Positions 19,543-28,056 of a DNA stretch of 64,000 nucleotides are shown here, one piece after another. Origin of the DNA: Desulfomicrobium sp. ZS1. GTDB taxonomy: Bacteria; Desulfobacterota; Desulfovibrionia; Desulfovibrionales; Desulfomicrobiaceae. The position numbers and the translations under genes are program-made. The notes under the pieces were generated by a model, which had not been told where the DNA came from, did no database searches, and saw only the letters and a list, made by a program, of their open reading frames with translations. The stretch spans positions 1,426,001-1,490,000 of the forward strand of contig NZ_CP100351.1 in the NCBI RefSeq assembly GCF_024204645.1, read 5' to 3'. Within the stretch, counting starts at the first letter, position 1; each line of letters opens with the position of its first letter.

Positions 19543-19562
19543 TTTTCGTTTGTTTTCGTATT
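19543..19562 (+). promoter_or_regulatory. Tandem TTTTCGT sites before glpA
   Basis: TTTTCGTTTG is followed directly by TTTTCGTATT, giving a 10-base direct repeat 31 bases upstream of the glpA start. One helical turn between copies is what two DeoR monomers or dimers could read. No promoter could be fixed with confidence. Confidence 0.4.
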
Positions 19563-19592
19563 CTTATTTTTTTGACGCTGCTAAGGACATCC

Positions 19593-21212
19593 ATGACCAT
19601 ACTTACAACCCGGGTTCTCATCATCGGTGCGGGTGTCACCGGCGCGGGATTGCTGCGTGATCTCGCCCTGCGCGGGGTACAGGCGCTTCTGATCGAACAG
19701 CGCGACGTCAATTCAGGCGCATCCGGCGGGAATCACGGTTTGCTGCACAGCGGCGCGCGCTATGTGGCCTCGGATGTGGAGGCTGCGGTTGAATGCAGGG
19801 AAGAAGGCGACATTCTGCGCCGACTCGCGCCGCAGTGCATAGAGGACACCGGAGGACTTTTTGTCGCCGTGCGCGGAGACGATGAACAGTATGCCTCTGA
19901 TTTTTCCGCTCTGTGCGCCAAAAGCGGCGTTCCCTGCCGTGGACTGGAATTGAGCACGGCCCGCGCCATGGAACCCGCCCTGTCGGAGAATCTCATCGCC
20001 GCCTTTGCGGTGCAGGACGGCGCGGTGGACCCGTTCATGCTCTCCCTCGACAACATCGCCCAGGCCCTGAGCCTGGGGTGCTTTATGCGTCGCAACCTCG
20101 CCGCCGTCTCCATGGAAGTGAAGGACGCACGCGTCACCCTTGTGCGCTGCCGGGATATCACCACAGGCGCTGAGGTCCTGATCGAGGCCGAGCTCGTGAT
20201 CAACGCCTCGGGGGCCTGGGCAGGACGGATCGCGGCCCTGGCCGGGGCGCACATAAACATACTCTATTCCATGGGCAGCCTCATCATCACCCAGGACCGC
20301 ATCGCCACCCGGGTCATCAACCGGCTGCGTCCGCCTTCGGACGCGGACATCCTCGTGCCCGGCGGCACCGTGTCCATTCTCGGCACCACCTCCATCAGGG
20401 TGCCAACCCCCGACGGGTGCAGGCCCAGCGTGGCGGAAACAGACCGCATTATCGACGACGCCCGCCACATGCTGCCCATCCTGGAGCGCACCCGCTATAT
20501 TCGCGCCTACGCCGGAGTCCGCCCCCTGGTTTCCCTCGGCCCGGCCGGGGACGACCGCGCGGTCAGCCGTGGCTTCTCGCTCATCGACCACGCCGGCGAG
20601 GGCGTGTCGAATTTTATGACCATCACCGGCGGCAAGCTGACCACGTATCGGCTCATGGCCGAGAAAGCGGCGGATCTGGCCTGCGCGAAACTCGGCGTGT
20701 CCGCGAAGTGCCGGACGCGCACGGAGCCGCTCCCGCCCTCCACCATGGGCAAGTGGACGGAGCCCGGCCGGGGCCCGAAAAGCTGGGTCGAGAGCCGGAC
20801 CGAAGACGACATCGTGCTGTGCGAGTGCGAGATGGTTTCGCGCAGGGTCATCGATTCCATCGTGGACGAGGCCAAGGACATGCGCGGCCGTTCCATGCTC
20901 AAGGCCATCGGCATGCGCAGCCGGGTCGGCAAGGGGCCGTGCCAGGGCGGATTCTGCGGGCCGCGCATCACCGGGCATCTCTATGACCGCGAAGTTTCCA
21001 CCGGGACACAGGGGCTGGCGGAGCTGAAAACCTTCATCGAACGCCGCTGGAGAGGTTTTTCGCCGATCCTCTGGGGCGTGCCGCTCATGCAGGCCGACCT
21101 GCAGGAGGCCCTGCATTGCGGGGCCATGGACCTGGAGTTCGGGCCCGCTCCTTCGACCAGGGACGAAGAGAGCGAAAAATGCCCTGCCGCGGCCGTCAAG
21201 GAGCAGCCATGA
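19593..21212 (+). CDS. glpA: Anaerobic glycerol-3-phosphate dehydrogenase, catalytic FAD subunit
   Basis: This 539-residue protein oxidises glycerol 3-phosphate to dihydroxyacetone phosphate. The N-terminal Rossmann motif RVLIIGAGVTGAGLLRDLA binds FAD, and SGASGGNHGLLHSGARYV, RAYAGVRPLV and FMTITGGKLTTYRLMAEKAA are GlpA/GlpD family motifs. A C-terminal BFD-like [2Fe-2S] domain, with VLCECEMVS and GPCQGGFCG, distinguishes GlpA from aerobic GlpD. AAGGA lies 5 bases before the ATG at 19593; the 41 codons before it are rejected. GlpB starts in its stop codon (ATGA). It is the first gene of the plus-strand operon that ends with glpK. Confidence 0.93.
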   Translation: MTILTTRVLIIGAGVTGAGLLRDLALRGVQALLIEQRDVNSGASGGNHGLLHSGARYVASDVEAAVECREEGDILRRLAPQCIEDTGGLFVAVRGDDEQYASDFSALCAKSGVPCRGLELSTARAMEPALSENLIAAFAVQDGAVDPFMLSLDNIAQALSLGCFMRRNLAAVSMEVKDARVTLVRCRDITTGAEVLIEAELVINASGAWAGRIAALAGAHINILYSMGSLIITQDRIATRVINRLRPPSDADILVPGGTVSILGTTSIRVPTPDGCRPSVAETDRIIDDARHMLPILERTRYIRAYAGVRPLVSLGPAGDDRAVSRGFSLIDHAGEGVSNFMTITGGKLTTYRLMAEKAADLACAKLGVSAKCRTRTEPLPPSTMGKWTEPGRGPKSWVESRTEDDIVLCECEMVSRRVIDSIVDEAKDMRGRSMLKAIGMRSRVGKGPCQGGFCGPRITGHLYDREVSTGTQGLAELKTFIERRWRGFSPILWGVPLMQADLQEALHCGAMDLEFGPAPSTRDEESEKCPAAAVKEQP

Positions 21213-22456
21213 AAACGTATGATGTCATGGTCATCGGCTCCGGCTTCGCCGGCATGGCCGCAGCGCTTTTCGCCGCCAGGCGCGGCCTGTCCGTGGCCCA
21301 GACAGGAGCCACGGGCGGCATTGATTTCAGCACCGGATTCATCGACCTGTTGGCCGTGCATCCCATCGAGGAGCAGAAAGTCTGGGAGGACCCCTTTGCC
21401 GCGCTGGCCGCTCTGCGCCGTGATCTTCCGGCGCACCCCTACTGCCGGGTGAGCGACGCGGAGATTTGCCGGGCACTGGAGGAATTCACCCTTTTTCTGG
21501 GCGAACACGGGCTTTGCTATCGGGGCCGCGCCGGGAAGAACACCCTGACGTTGACCTCCGCCGGGACCATGAAGCCCACCTACCTGATACCCTGCACCGC
21601 CTGGAACGGGGTGGAGGCATGGGAAGCGAAGGCCCCCGCGCTGATCGTCGATTTTCATGGCCTTAAAGGTTTAAGCGCAAGGCAGATCGCGGAAGTGCGG
21701 AAAGATTCCTGGCCGGAGCTTAACGTGGCGCGGATAAAATTTCCCGGCATGAGCGGGGAACTGTATCCCGAACACATGGCCTGGAGCATGGCCGACCCGG
21801 CGCGCCGGGCCGAACTGGCGATAAGCGTCGCGCCGTTGGCCGGAGACGTCGATTATGTCGGCTTTCCTGCCATCCTGGGCATGACCGACACTGCCGCCGT
21901 GCTGCGGCACCTGGAGGAATTGCTCGGCAAGCGGGTCTTCGAGATCCCTACCCTGCCCCCCTCCATCGCCGGTCCCCGGCTGCGCGCCGCCTTTGACCGG
22001 GGTCTGCCGACTCTGGGAGTGCGCACCTATACGCAGAAGCTGATCACCCGGGCGATTTGTTCGGATGAGGGATTCCATTTTACCGCCGGTAGCGGTTCGA
22101 CATCCGTGGAGCTTTTCGCGCGTAGTGCCATCCTTGCCAGCGGCCGCTTTTTCGGCAAGGGCCTCAAAGCGGACCGTCACCGCATTCACGAGGCGGTTTT
22201 CGGCCTGCCCGTCAGCCAGCCCGATAATCGCAGCCAGTGGCACAGGCCCGAATTCTTCGATCCGCGTGGACACGAGGTCAACCAGGCCGGGGTCGAGACC
22301 GACGAGGCCTTGCGGCCGCTCAACGCGCAAGGCCGGGTCTTTCACCCCCGCCTGCATGCCGCGGGCGCGATCCTGGCCCATCAGGACTGGATGCGCATGA
22401 AATGCGGTGCCGGGCTGGCCATTGCCACTGCCTACAAGGCGGTGGCCTCTTTGTAA
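21209..22456 (+). CDS. glpB: Anaerobic glycerol-3-phosphate dehydrogenase, second flavin subunit
   Basis: This 415-residue protein starts with YDVMVIGSGFAGMAAALFAA, a dinucleotide-binding fold, and keeps the flavoprotein C-terminal pattern with CGAGLAIATAYKAV. GlpB binds a flavin and passes electrons from GlpA to the membrane subunit. GTFID-type glycine motifs (GGIDFSTGFIDLL) and AGPRLRAAFDRGL are typical. It overlaps glpA by 4 bases and is followed 21 bases later by the membrane subunit, so GlpA and GlpB are probably made in fixed ratio. Confidence 0.92.
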   Translation: MKTYDVMVIGSGFAGMAAALFAARRGLSVAQTGATGGIDFSTGFIDLLAVHPIEEQKVWEDPFAALAALRRDLPAHPYCRVSDAEICRALEEFTLFLGEHGLCYRGRAGKNTLTLTSAGTMKPTYLIPCTAWNGVEAWEAKAPALIVDFHGLKGLSARQIAEVRKDSWPELNVARIKFPGMSGELYPEHMAWSMADPARRAELAISVAPLAGDVDYVGFPAILGMTDTAAVLRHLEELLGKRVFEIPTLPPSIAGPRLRAAFDRGLPTLGVRTYTQKLITRAICSDEGFHFTAGSGSTSVELFARSAILASGRFFGKGLKADRHRIHEAVFGLPVSQPDNRSQWHRPEFFDPRGHEVNQAGVETDEALRPLNAQGRVFHPRLHAAGAILAHQDWMRMKCGAGLAIATAYKAVASL

Positions 22457-22477
22457 TTTCAAACCAGCGGAGCCTGC

Positions 22478-24079
22478 ATGGACTTTTTTTCCATCGGTCT
22501 CACCCTTGCGTGCATCAGCGCGGTCGGTGGCATCTTCTGGCGGGTGCGCGGATGGCGTACGCGCGGATCAGCCGTCGCAAAGCCGGGATCCGGCGGACCG
22601 CGTCAGGGCACATTTCGCGCAGCCTGCCGCGGCCTGGCCGATTTGGTCTTCCTGCGTCGCACCCTGCGTCAGGGCTTTCTTCGCTGGAGCGGGCACATGC
22701 TCCTAGTGCTTGGCTTTCTTCCTCTTCTTATCCTGCACGCCATGGACGGGGTCGTCACCCGCCCCCTCGTCGCCGGGTACGAACCAACCCTCGACCCCTG
22801 GCAATTTCTGCGCAATCTCTTCGGGCTGATCAGCGTTTTCGGCCTCATCCTTCTTTTCTGGAATCGCTGCAAAAAACTCAAAAAATTTAGCGTACCGCAG
22901 GACTGGGCGCTCCTTGCGGTGGTTTTTGGCCTGCTCGTTTCCGGTTTTTTCCTGGAATCATTCAAGATCATGTCCGCCGGCGATTTCACGCGCATGACGG
23001 ATGATTATTTTGTCGAGGAGGAACCCGGCGAGCTGATCTCCCTCAAGGCTTACTGGGCCAGGGAAAACGGCGTGCGTTTCAGGGAATTCATGCCGACAGC
23101 CCCTGAAATGATGGAGCTTGGCACCGAGCTGCACGAAGACCACTGCGCCGGGTGCCACGCCCCCACATCCTCGGCCTTTGTTTCCCGCTCCATGACCGCG
23201 CTTGTGCCCGCCGCCTGGCATATCGCCGACCAGGGGCGCGACCTGTTCTGGTATGCGCACGTCGGCCTCGCCTTTCTTGCCCTTGGACTTCTGCCCTGGG
23301 GCAAGTTCTTTCACCCCGTCGCGACGGGAGCCAACCTGCTCGCGCGCGGCGGACGCGTGAACAGCCGGGCGGATTCGCCCCCCCTCATCCGCGGCCTGGG
23401 CCTGGACGCCTGCACCCGCTGCGGCCAATGCAGCCTGCACTGCAGCGTCGCGCCGATCCATAGGGTCATGGGCAACGCGGACATCCTGCCCATGGACAAG
23501 CTCTCGGATCTGCGCCGCTATCTGGGCGGCAGGCTTTCGCCCGCCCGCACGGGCTCTTTGACGGAGGGAAGCCACATCTGCACCGAATGCCTGCGTTGCA
23601 CGGAGGTTTGCTCCGCCGGCATCGACCTGCAGGACCTCTGGATGGCCTCCAAGAAAGCGCTTGCCGAGGCGGGCCGGGCCGGGGTGGACGGTGAAATCCG
23701 CAAGCGAACGGCCGGTGAATGGTCCAGGGAGCTTGGCTCGCGCGATCTGGGCAGGATCGGCGGTACAGGGGCCGGTCTTGCGGACCGGGCCGAATCCTTC
23801 TGGGGCTGCGTGCAGTGCACGACCTGTACGGGAGTCTGCCCCGTGGTCGCGGTCAGCGAAGACCCGTCCCGCGATTTGGACCTCGCCCCGCAGCAGATCA
23901 TGAACCTTTTGCGCATGGGCCTCAAAGCCCAGACACTGGGGGCGCGCATGGTCTGGAGCTGCACCACCTGCTACAAATGTCAGGAGCACTGCCCCCAAGG
24001 CGTGCCCGTGGCCGACATTCTGTACGAGCTGCGGCAACTGGGCGCGGAAATCCTGCGCAAGAAAGAGGGCCGGTCATGA
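22478..24079 (+). CDS. Membrane cytochrome b / heme c / four-cluster iron-sulfur fusion, replaces GlpC anchor
   Basis: This 533-residue protein has four membrane helices (about 2-20, 72-90, 112-128, 143-160), a loop of about 95 residues, a fifth helix (256-274) and then a soluble part. The loop holds a CAGCH heme c motif (C223-H227). H73, H87 and H261 in helices could ligate heme b, as in NarI-like subunits. The soluble part has four CxxCxxCxxxC motifs at C312-C322, C368-C378, C444-C454 and C495-C505, that is, two HdrC-like ferredoxin units. Basic loops (after helix 1 and RCKKLKKF after helix 3) put the heme c loop outside and the clusters inside. E. coli GlpC has no heme and no such anchor. 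The likely role is transfer from GlpAB to quinone or periplasmic cytochrome. Confidence 0.85.
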   Translation: MDFFSIGLTLACISAVGGIFWRVRGWRTRGSAVAKPGSGGPRQGTFRAACRGLADLVFLRRTLRQGFLRWSGHMLLVLGFLPLLILHAMDGVVTRPLVAGYEPTLDPWQFLRNLFGLISVFGLILLFWNRCKKLKKFSVPQDWALLAVVFGLLVSGFFLESFKIMSAGDFTRMTDDYFVEEEPGELISLKAYWARENGVRFREFMPTAPEMMELGTELHEDHCAGCHAPTSSAFVSRSMTALVPAAWHIADQGRDLFWYAHVGLAFLALGLLPWGKFFHPVATGANLLARGGRVNSRADSPPLIRGLGLDACTRCGQCSLHCSVAPIHRVMGNADILPMDKLSDLRRYLGGRLSPARTGSLTEGSHICTECLRCTEVCSAGIDLQDLWMASKKALAEAGRAGVDGEIRKRTAGEWSRELGSRDLGRIGGTGAGLADRAESFWGCVQCTTCTGVCPVVAVSEDPSRDLDLAPQQIMNLLRMGLKAQTLGARMVWSCTTCYKCQEHCPQGVPVADILYELRQLGAEILRKKEGRS

Positions 24080-24906
24080 AATACGCCTATTTTCCGGGCT
24101 GCAAGATCGCTCATCACCTCCCGATCCACGGCCAGAGTGTCGAGGCCGTCTGTGCGCACCTGGGACTGGAGCTGGCCAAGCCCGAATTCAGTTGTTGCGG
24201 CTATCCCGTGCGCCACGAGAGCCGGGACGCATCCGTCTATTCCGCCCTGCGCAACCTGGCTCTGGCTGAAAACCTCGGCCTCGATCTGATGACGCCCTGC
24301 AAATGCTGCTTCGGCAATCTTCAGCAGGCGCGGCATCAGACCAATCAGGATGAAAAGCTAAAGTATCGCATGAAGAAAATGCTAGGTGAAGACGGGCTTC
24401 CATTTCCGGATAAGGTCCGCGTCCGACACTTCCTGCAGGTCCTCGACGACCTTCCGGGCGGCGTTGCAAGCGTAGTGAGCCAGCCGCTCAAAGGGCTGCA
24501 AATTGCTTGTCATTACGGATGCCATGCCCTGCGGCCCGAGAACATCACCCACTTCGACGATCCGCTGGCGCCGACTATCTTCGAGCGTCTGGTCGCCGCC
24601 ACCGGCGCCACTCCCCTGCCCTGGGACCTGCGGCTGGAGTGCTGCGGCTATCCGCTTCGTGGGCGTGACGAAAACATCGCGGATCTGCTGGTGGCCAAGA
24701 AAATGGCGGGCGCGAAATCATCCGGTGCGGATCTGCTGGCCACTGCCTGCACGTATTGTCAGTTGCAGTTCGGCAGCGAGAACCAAAAAAGGCCACAGAC
24801 CATACCGGCCGTCCTCTATTCCCGGATTCTGGGCCTGGCCCTTGGGCTGAGCCCGGACGTGCTCGGCATTCAGCCCGGCGACGTACTGGCCCGCTTCGTG
24901 GTTTGA
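24076..24906 (+). CDS. HdrB-like CCG-domain subunit of the glycerol-3-phosphate electron-transfer complex
   Basis: This 276-residue protein has two CCG domains, the fold that binds noncubane or standard [4Fe-4S] clusters in HdrB, GlpC and succinate:quinone relatives. Motifs are YFPGC (C9), SCCGYP (40-41), PCKCCFG (75-78), then [21 protein letters not shown] and [10 protein letters not shown]. In E. coli these domains form the C-terminal half of GlpC; here they are a separate gene starting within the stop codon of the membrane subunit (ATGA). Together the two proteins look like a GlpC split and enlarged with a cytochrome. No disulfide substrate is implied. Confidence 0.87.
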   Translation: MKYAYFPGCKIAHHLPIHGQSVEAVCAHLGLELAKPEFSCCGYPVRHESRDASVYSALRNLALAENLGLDLMTPCKCCFGNLQQARHQTNQDEKLKYRMKKMLGEDGLPFPDKVRVRHFLQVLDDLPGGVASVVSQPLKGLQIACHYGCHALRPENITHFDDPLAPTIFERLVAATGATPLPWDLRLECCGYPLRGRDENIADLLVAKKMAGAKSSGADLLATACTYCQLQFGSENQKRPQTIPAVLYSRILGLALGLSPDVLGIQPGDVLARFVV

Positions 24907-24959
24907 GAACGCGTGGAAATTCTGTAGGAAGAGCAAAACACCCAGAAGGAGGAGAGCAC

Positions 24960-26471
24960 ATGGCCCGCTACGTAGGCGCAGTCGATCAGGGGACCACCAG
25001 CAGCCGTTTCATCATCTTTGACGAGCGAGGCCGCATCGTCGGCATGGACCAGAAGGAGCACGAACAGATCTATCCGAAGCCCGGCTGGGTCGAGCACGAT
25101 CCCATGGAGATATGGAACAACACCCAGGACGTCATCCGGGGAGCGCTGGCCAAATCCGGAATCAAGGGATCGGAGCTCTCGTCCATCGGCATCACCAACC
25201 AGCGCGAGACCACCGTGGTCTGGGACCGCTTCACCGGCAAGCCGTTCTACAACGCCATTGTCTGGCAATGCACCCGCACTCACGAAATCTGCAAGCAGCT
25301 CATGGCCGACGGCGGTCAGGACCGTTTCCGACTTGTAACCGGACTGCCGGTCGCAACCTATTTTTCCGGACCCAAGATGCGCTGGATTCTGGACAACGTG
25401 CCCGAGGCCCGCGCGGCCGCAGATAAAGGCAACGCCCTCTTCGGCACCATTGAGACCTGGATCATCTGGTGGCTGACCGGCGGCCCCAAAGGCGGGGCAC
25501 ACGTGACCGACGTGACCAACGCCAGCCGGACCATGCTCATGGACCTCAAAACGCTCAGTTGGGACGAAGAAATCCTGAAGATCATGGACATACCGCTGCA
25601 GGGTCTGCCGCGCATTGTGCCCTCCTCCGACAGCGAGACCTGGGGCCCCACCAGCGAGGACGGTCCACTTGGCGCGCGCGTGCCGGTCTGCGGAGCCGTG
25701 GGCGATCAGCAGGCCGCCCTTGTGGGCCAGACCTGCTTTGCGCCCGGCGAGGCCAAGAACACCTACGGCACGGGTTGCTTTCTGCTCATGCACACCGGGC
25801 ATGAGCCTATCCAATCCCGCCACGGGCTCATCACCACCCTGGCCTACCAGTTCAGCGGCCGCAAGCCGTCCTACTGCCTCGAAGGCTCCATCGCCATTGC
25901 CGGGGCTCTGGTGCAGTGGCTCAGGGACAACCTGCAGATGTTCTCGTCGGCCCCGGAGATAGAGGCTTTGGCCCGGAAAGTTGAGGATACGGGCGGCATG
26001 TACATTGTCCCGGCCTTTTCCGGTCTCTACGCCCCATACTGGCGGCCCGACGCGCGCGGCGTCATGGTCGGCCTGACCCGCTACATCAACCGCAACCATT
26101 TCGCCCGGGCCGTGCTTGAGGCCACAGCCTACCAGACCAAGGACATCGTTCTGGCCATGAACAAGGACTCCGGCGTGGACCTGAAAACCCTCAAAGCCGA
26201 TGGCGGCATGGTCTTCAACGAACTGCTCATGCAGTTCCAGGCGGACATCCTGAACGTGCCCGTGGTCCGGCCCAAGGTGGCCGAAACCACCTGCCTGGGC
26301 GCGGCCTACGCCGCAGGCATCGCCTCGGGCTTCTGGTCCGGCCGCGAGGAGCTCTACAACAACTGGGAAGAGGACAAACGCTGGATTCCGGACATGAAGG
26401 AAGAAAAACGCAGGGAATTGTTCGCAGGCTGGCAAAAGGCCGTGACCAGGACGTTTGACTGGGTGGATTAG
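24960..26471 (+). CDS. glpK: Glycerol kinase
   Basis: This 503-residue FGGY kinase phosphorylates glycerol to glycerol 3-phosphate. It begins [18 protein letters not shown] and has [67 protein letters not shown] and [20 protein letters not shown], all GlpK signatures; the length is also standard. AAGGAGGA (24947-24953) precedes the ATG. It follows the HdrB-like gene by 53 bases and probably ends the operon, since a strong palindrome lies about 60 bases after the stop. No glpF facilitator gene is seen in the window, which fits uptake through the ABC importer. Confidence 0.96.
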   Translation: MARYVGAVDQGTTSSRFIIFDERGRIVGMDQKEHEQIYPKPGWVEHDPMEIWNNTQDVIRGALAKSGIKGSELSSIGITNQRETTVVWDRFTGKPFYNAIVWQCTRTHEICKQLMADGGQDRFRLVTGLPVATYFSGPKMRWILDNVPEARAAADKGNALFGTIETWIIWWLTGGPKGGAHVTDVTNASRTMLMDLKTLSWDEEILKIMDIPLQGLPRIVPSSDSETWGPTSEDGPLGARVPVCGAVGDQQAALVGQTCFAPGEAKNTYGTGCFLLMHTGHEPIQSRHGLITTLAYQFSGRKPSYCLEGSIAIAGALVQWLRDNLQMFSSAPEIEALARKVEDTGGMYIVPAFSGLYAPYWRPDARGVMVGLTRYINRNHFARAVLEATAYQTKDIVLAMNKDSGVDLKTLKADGGMVFNELLMQFQADILNVPVVRPKVAETTCLGAAYAAGIASGFWSGREELYNNWEEDKRWIPDMKEEKRRELFAGWQKAVTRTFDWVD

Positions 26472-26514
26472 GACAGACCGGGTTGAGGACGGATTTTGTG
26501 TTTAGGCGTTCACC

Positions 26515-26599
26515 GTAGGGGCAAAAAATTGTTGGGGCAAAAAATTTTTTGCCCCTACGTTCCGCCCCAACGCCCCTACGTCCCGCCCCAACGCCCCTA
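26515..26599. repeat. Palindrome plus tandem 21-base repeats after glpK
   Basis: GTAGGGGCAAAAAATT (26515-26530) is inverted at 26543-26558. A second arm makes a perfect 22-base palindrome at 26534-26555 (GGGGCAAAAAA then its complement). It could serve as a bidirectional terminator for glpK and the convergent cheD. Two tandem 21-base units follow (26558-26578 and 26579-26599, one mismatch), each ending in the same CGCCCCTA word as the palindrome arm. Confidence 0.8.
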
Positions 26600-26665
26600 C
26601 GGATCATTTGCGCTGCGGGGATGTATGACGGGATTTTCGTGTCTTCGAGGTGGCGGACCGCCGGA

Positions 26666-27226
26666 TCAGCTCCCGCAATCCCTGCAGGTTTTGACCTGAA
26701 AGCGTTTCTGCAGGACGAGGCCCGTGTCCGTGCGGAAGAAAAGCTTGCGGCCGCCGTTGCCGCCGACGCTGGAAGCGCTGACGGTCACGCCCTCGTCGGC
26801 CAGAATCTCCATGGCGACCTGCACGTTTCGGTTTCCGGCCGATGCATCGCAGTTCTGATGCAACGGCGAGGCCCCTCCAAAAACCTTGCATTCCAGGCTT
26901 TTTGCTGAAATTCCCGATTTGGCGAACTCCCGAAGCAGCTTCCAGATGGCCGCATCGACGTAGCGGTAACAATCCCCGTTGGTCCGGCTTGCGGAAAAAT
27001 CGCCGATACGCGGCAGCAGGGCATGAAAAATTCCTCCCCAGCGGTATTTCGCGCAATACATGGTCACGGAAACGCACGAGCCGAGCACCGTCTGCACTAG
27101 AGTCGGGGAGCTGTAAATTCCTCCCTTTCCGACCAGCAGGTAGTCATGAGGCAGCTCCCGGCAGTCTTCGAGACCGTCGATGGCCTGGGGCGGTGTGGTG
27201 ATCTTGTTTTTTGCTGTTCTATGCAT
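26666..27226 (-). CDS. cheD: Chemoreceptor glutamine deamidase CheD
   Basis: CheD deamidates glutamines on chemoreceptors and in some species regulates the CheY phosphatase CheC. With the start at 27226 the protein has 186 residues. The catalytic cysteine is C51 in VLGSCVSVTMY and the histidine H68 in GGIFHALLP. Later family features are KVFGGA and ILADEGV with a following glycine-rich turn (VGGNGGRKLFF). No strong ribosome site precedes the chosen ATG; the frame could begin 32 codons earlier at 27322, but that would overlap the divergent gene. It is convergent with glpK and belongs to the small cheD/cheR-like/cheB block. Confidence 0.88.
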   Translation of the reverse strand: MHRTAKNKITTPPQAIDGLEDCRELPHDYLLVGKGGIYSSPTLVQTVLGSCVSVTMYCAKYRWGGIFHALLPRIGDFSASRTNGDCYRYVDAAIWKLLREFAKSGISAKSLECKVFGGASPLHQNCDASAGNRNVQVAMEILADEGVTVSASSVGGNGGRKLFFRTDTGLVLQKRFQVKTCRDCGS

Positions 27227-27296
27227 TGCGGACTGGGAAACCTTGGGTGTATGTTGAAGGCAGTGCCGATGTTGTGAATAAAAATAACCTTTCTCA

Positions 27297-27962
27297 ATGC
27301 AGATGTCATCAGAAGAAAACACATTTCGCTCAGGTCTGCGGCTGGAACTGCCCTATCTTGTTGATGCTCTCGGCAAGGACCACGGCTTTTTGCATGATGT
27401 CCGGCAATTTGAGTTCTTGGCGGAAATCGTTGCCGATCATCATTGCAACGGGTCCACTCCGCTCTCCTCGTTCCTCGTGGCAGGCTGTGATCGCGGGCTC
27501 GACGCCTACAGCCTGTGCATCACCTTGCTGGAAGAGACCAAAGAGCACGCCGGCCTCCACTTTTCAATACTGGCTACGGATTTCCTGCCCGTCAACGTAA
27601 GCCAAGCCAAACGCGGGGTGTACTCTTCGTCCAGCGTCCGGGATTTGCCGCAAAGCCTGATCAAACGCTATTTCCTACGCAGTCGCAACTCCGCCACGAA
27701 CATGGTCCGGCTGCGGCCCGGGGTGCGCGACATGGTCAATTTCCGGTGTCAGGACATTTTCGAGTCCTTCGCCCTACGCGAACCCATGGATGTCATCGTT
27801 TGCCGTCAGGTACTGCACCATTTTCATCCCGCCCTGGCTTTGGCCCTGGCCGGCCGTCTCCGCCAGTATCTGGCTCCGGGAGGCATTCTGGTCCTGGGGG
27901 CACGCATGCCGCGAATGCCGGGTTTTCGCCATCTGGATCATGCACTGTATCAGGCGATCTAG
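27297..27962 (+). CDS. Divergent, shortened CheR-like methyltransferase
   Basis: This 221-residue protein resembles the catalytic half of CheR but lacks the usual N-terminal helical domain. CheR's AGCSSGEEPYT loop is AGCDRGLDAYS here, FCRNVMIYF is VCRQVLHHF, and LEPGGYLFIGHSE is LAPGGILVLGARM. The body keeps the fold pattern, with SILATDFLPVNVSQAKRGVYS and NFRCQDIFESF. The changes hit SAM and substrate contacts, so full activity is doubtful; it could be a regulator or act on a different target. It lies between cheD and cheB, where a normal cheR might be expected; an intact cheR is at 49533. An alternative ATG is at 27303. Confidence 0.7.
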   Translation: MQMSSEENTFRSGLRLELPYLVDALGKDHGFLHDVRQFEFLAEIVADHHCNGSTPLSSFLVAGCDRGLDAYSLCITLLEETKEHAGLHFSILATDFLPVNVSQAKRGVYSSSSVRDLPQSLIKRYFLRSRNSATNMVRLRPGVRDMVNFRCQDIFESFALREPMDVIVCRQVLHHFHPALALALAGRLRQYLAPGGILVLGARMPRMPGFRHLDHALYQAI

Positions 27963-28056
27963 GCACTTCAGATCCATTTCCTGGTTTACTCTCTGGCCGT
28001 AACGTTATATAAATAAAAAAATCAGTTTGTTGTATGTAAATCCGGAGCCAGAGTGC

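Noticed and set aside
24870-26435. 521-codon minus-strand frame over glpK
   Set aside because: GlpK is unmistakable on the plus strand; the minus frame follows from codon bias.
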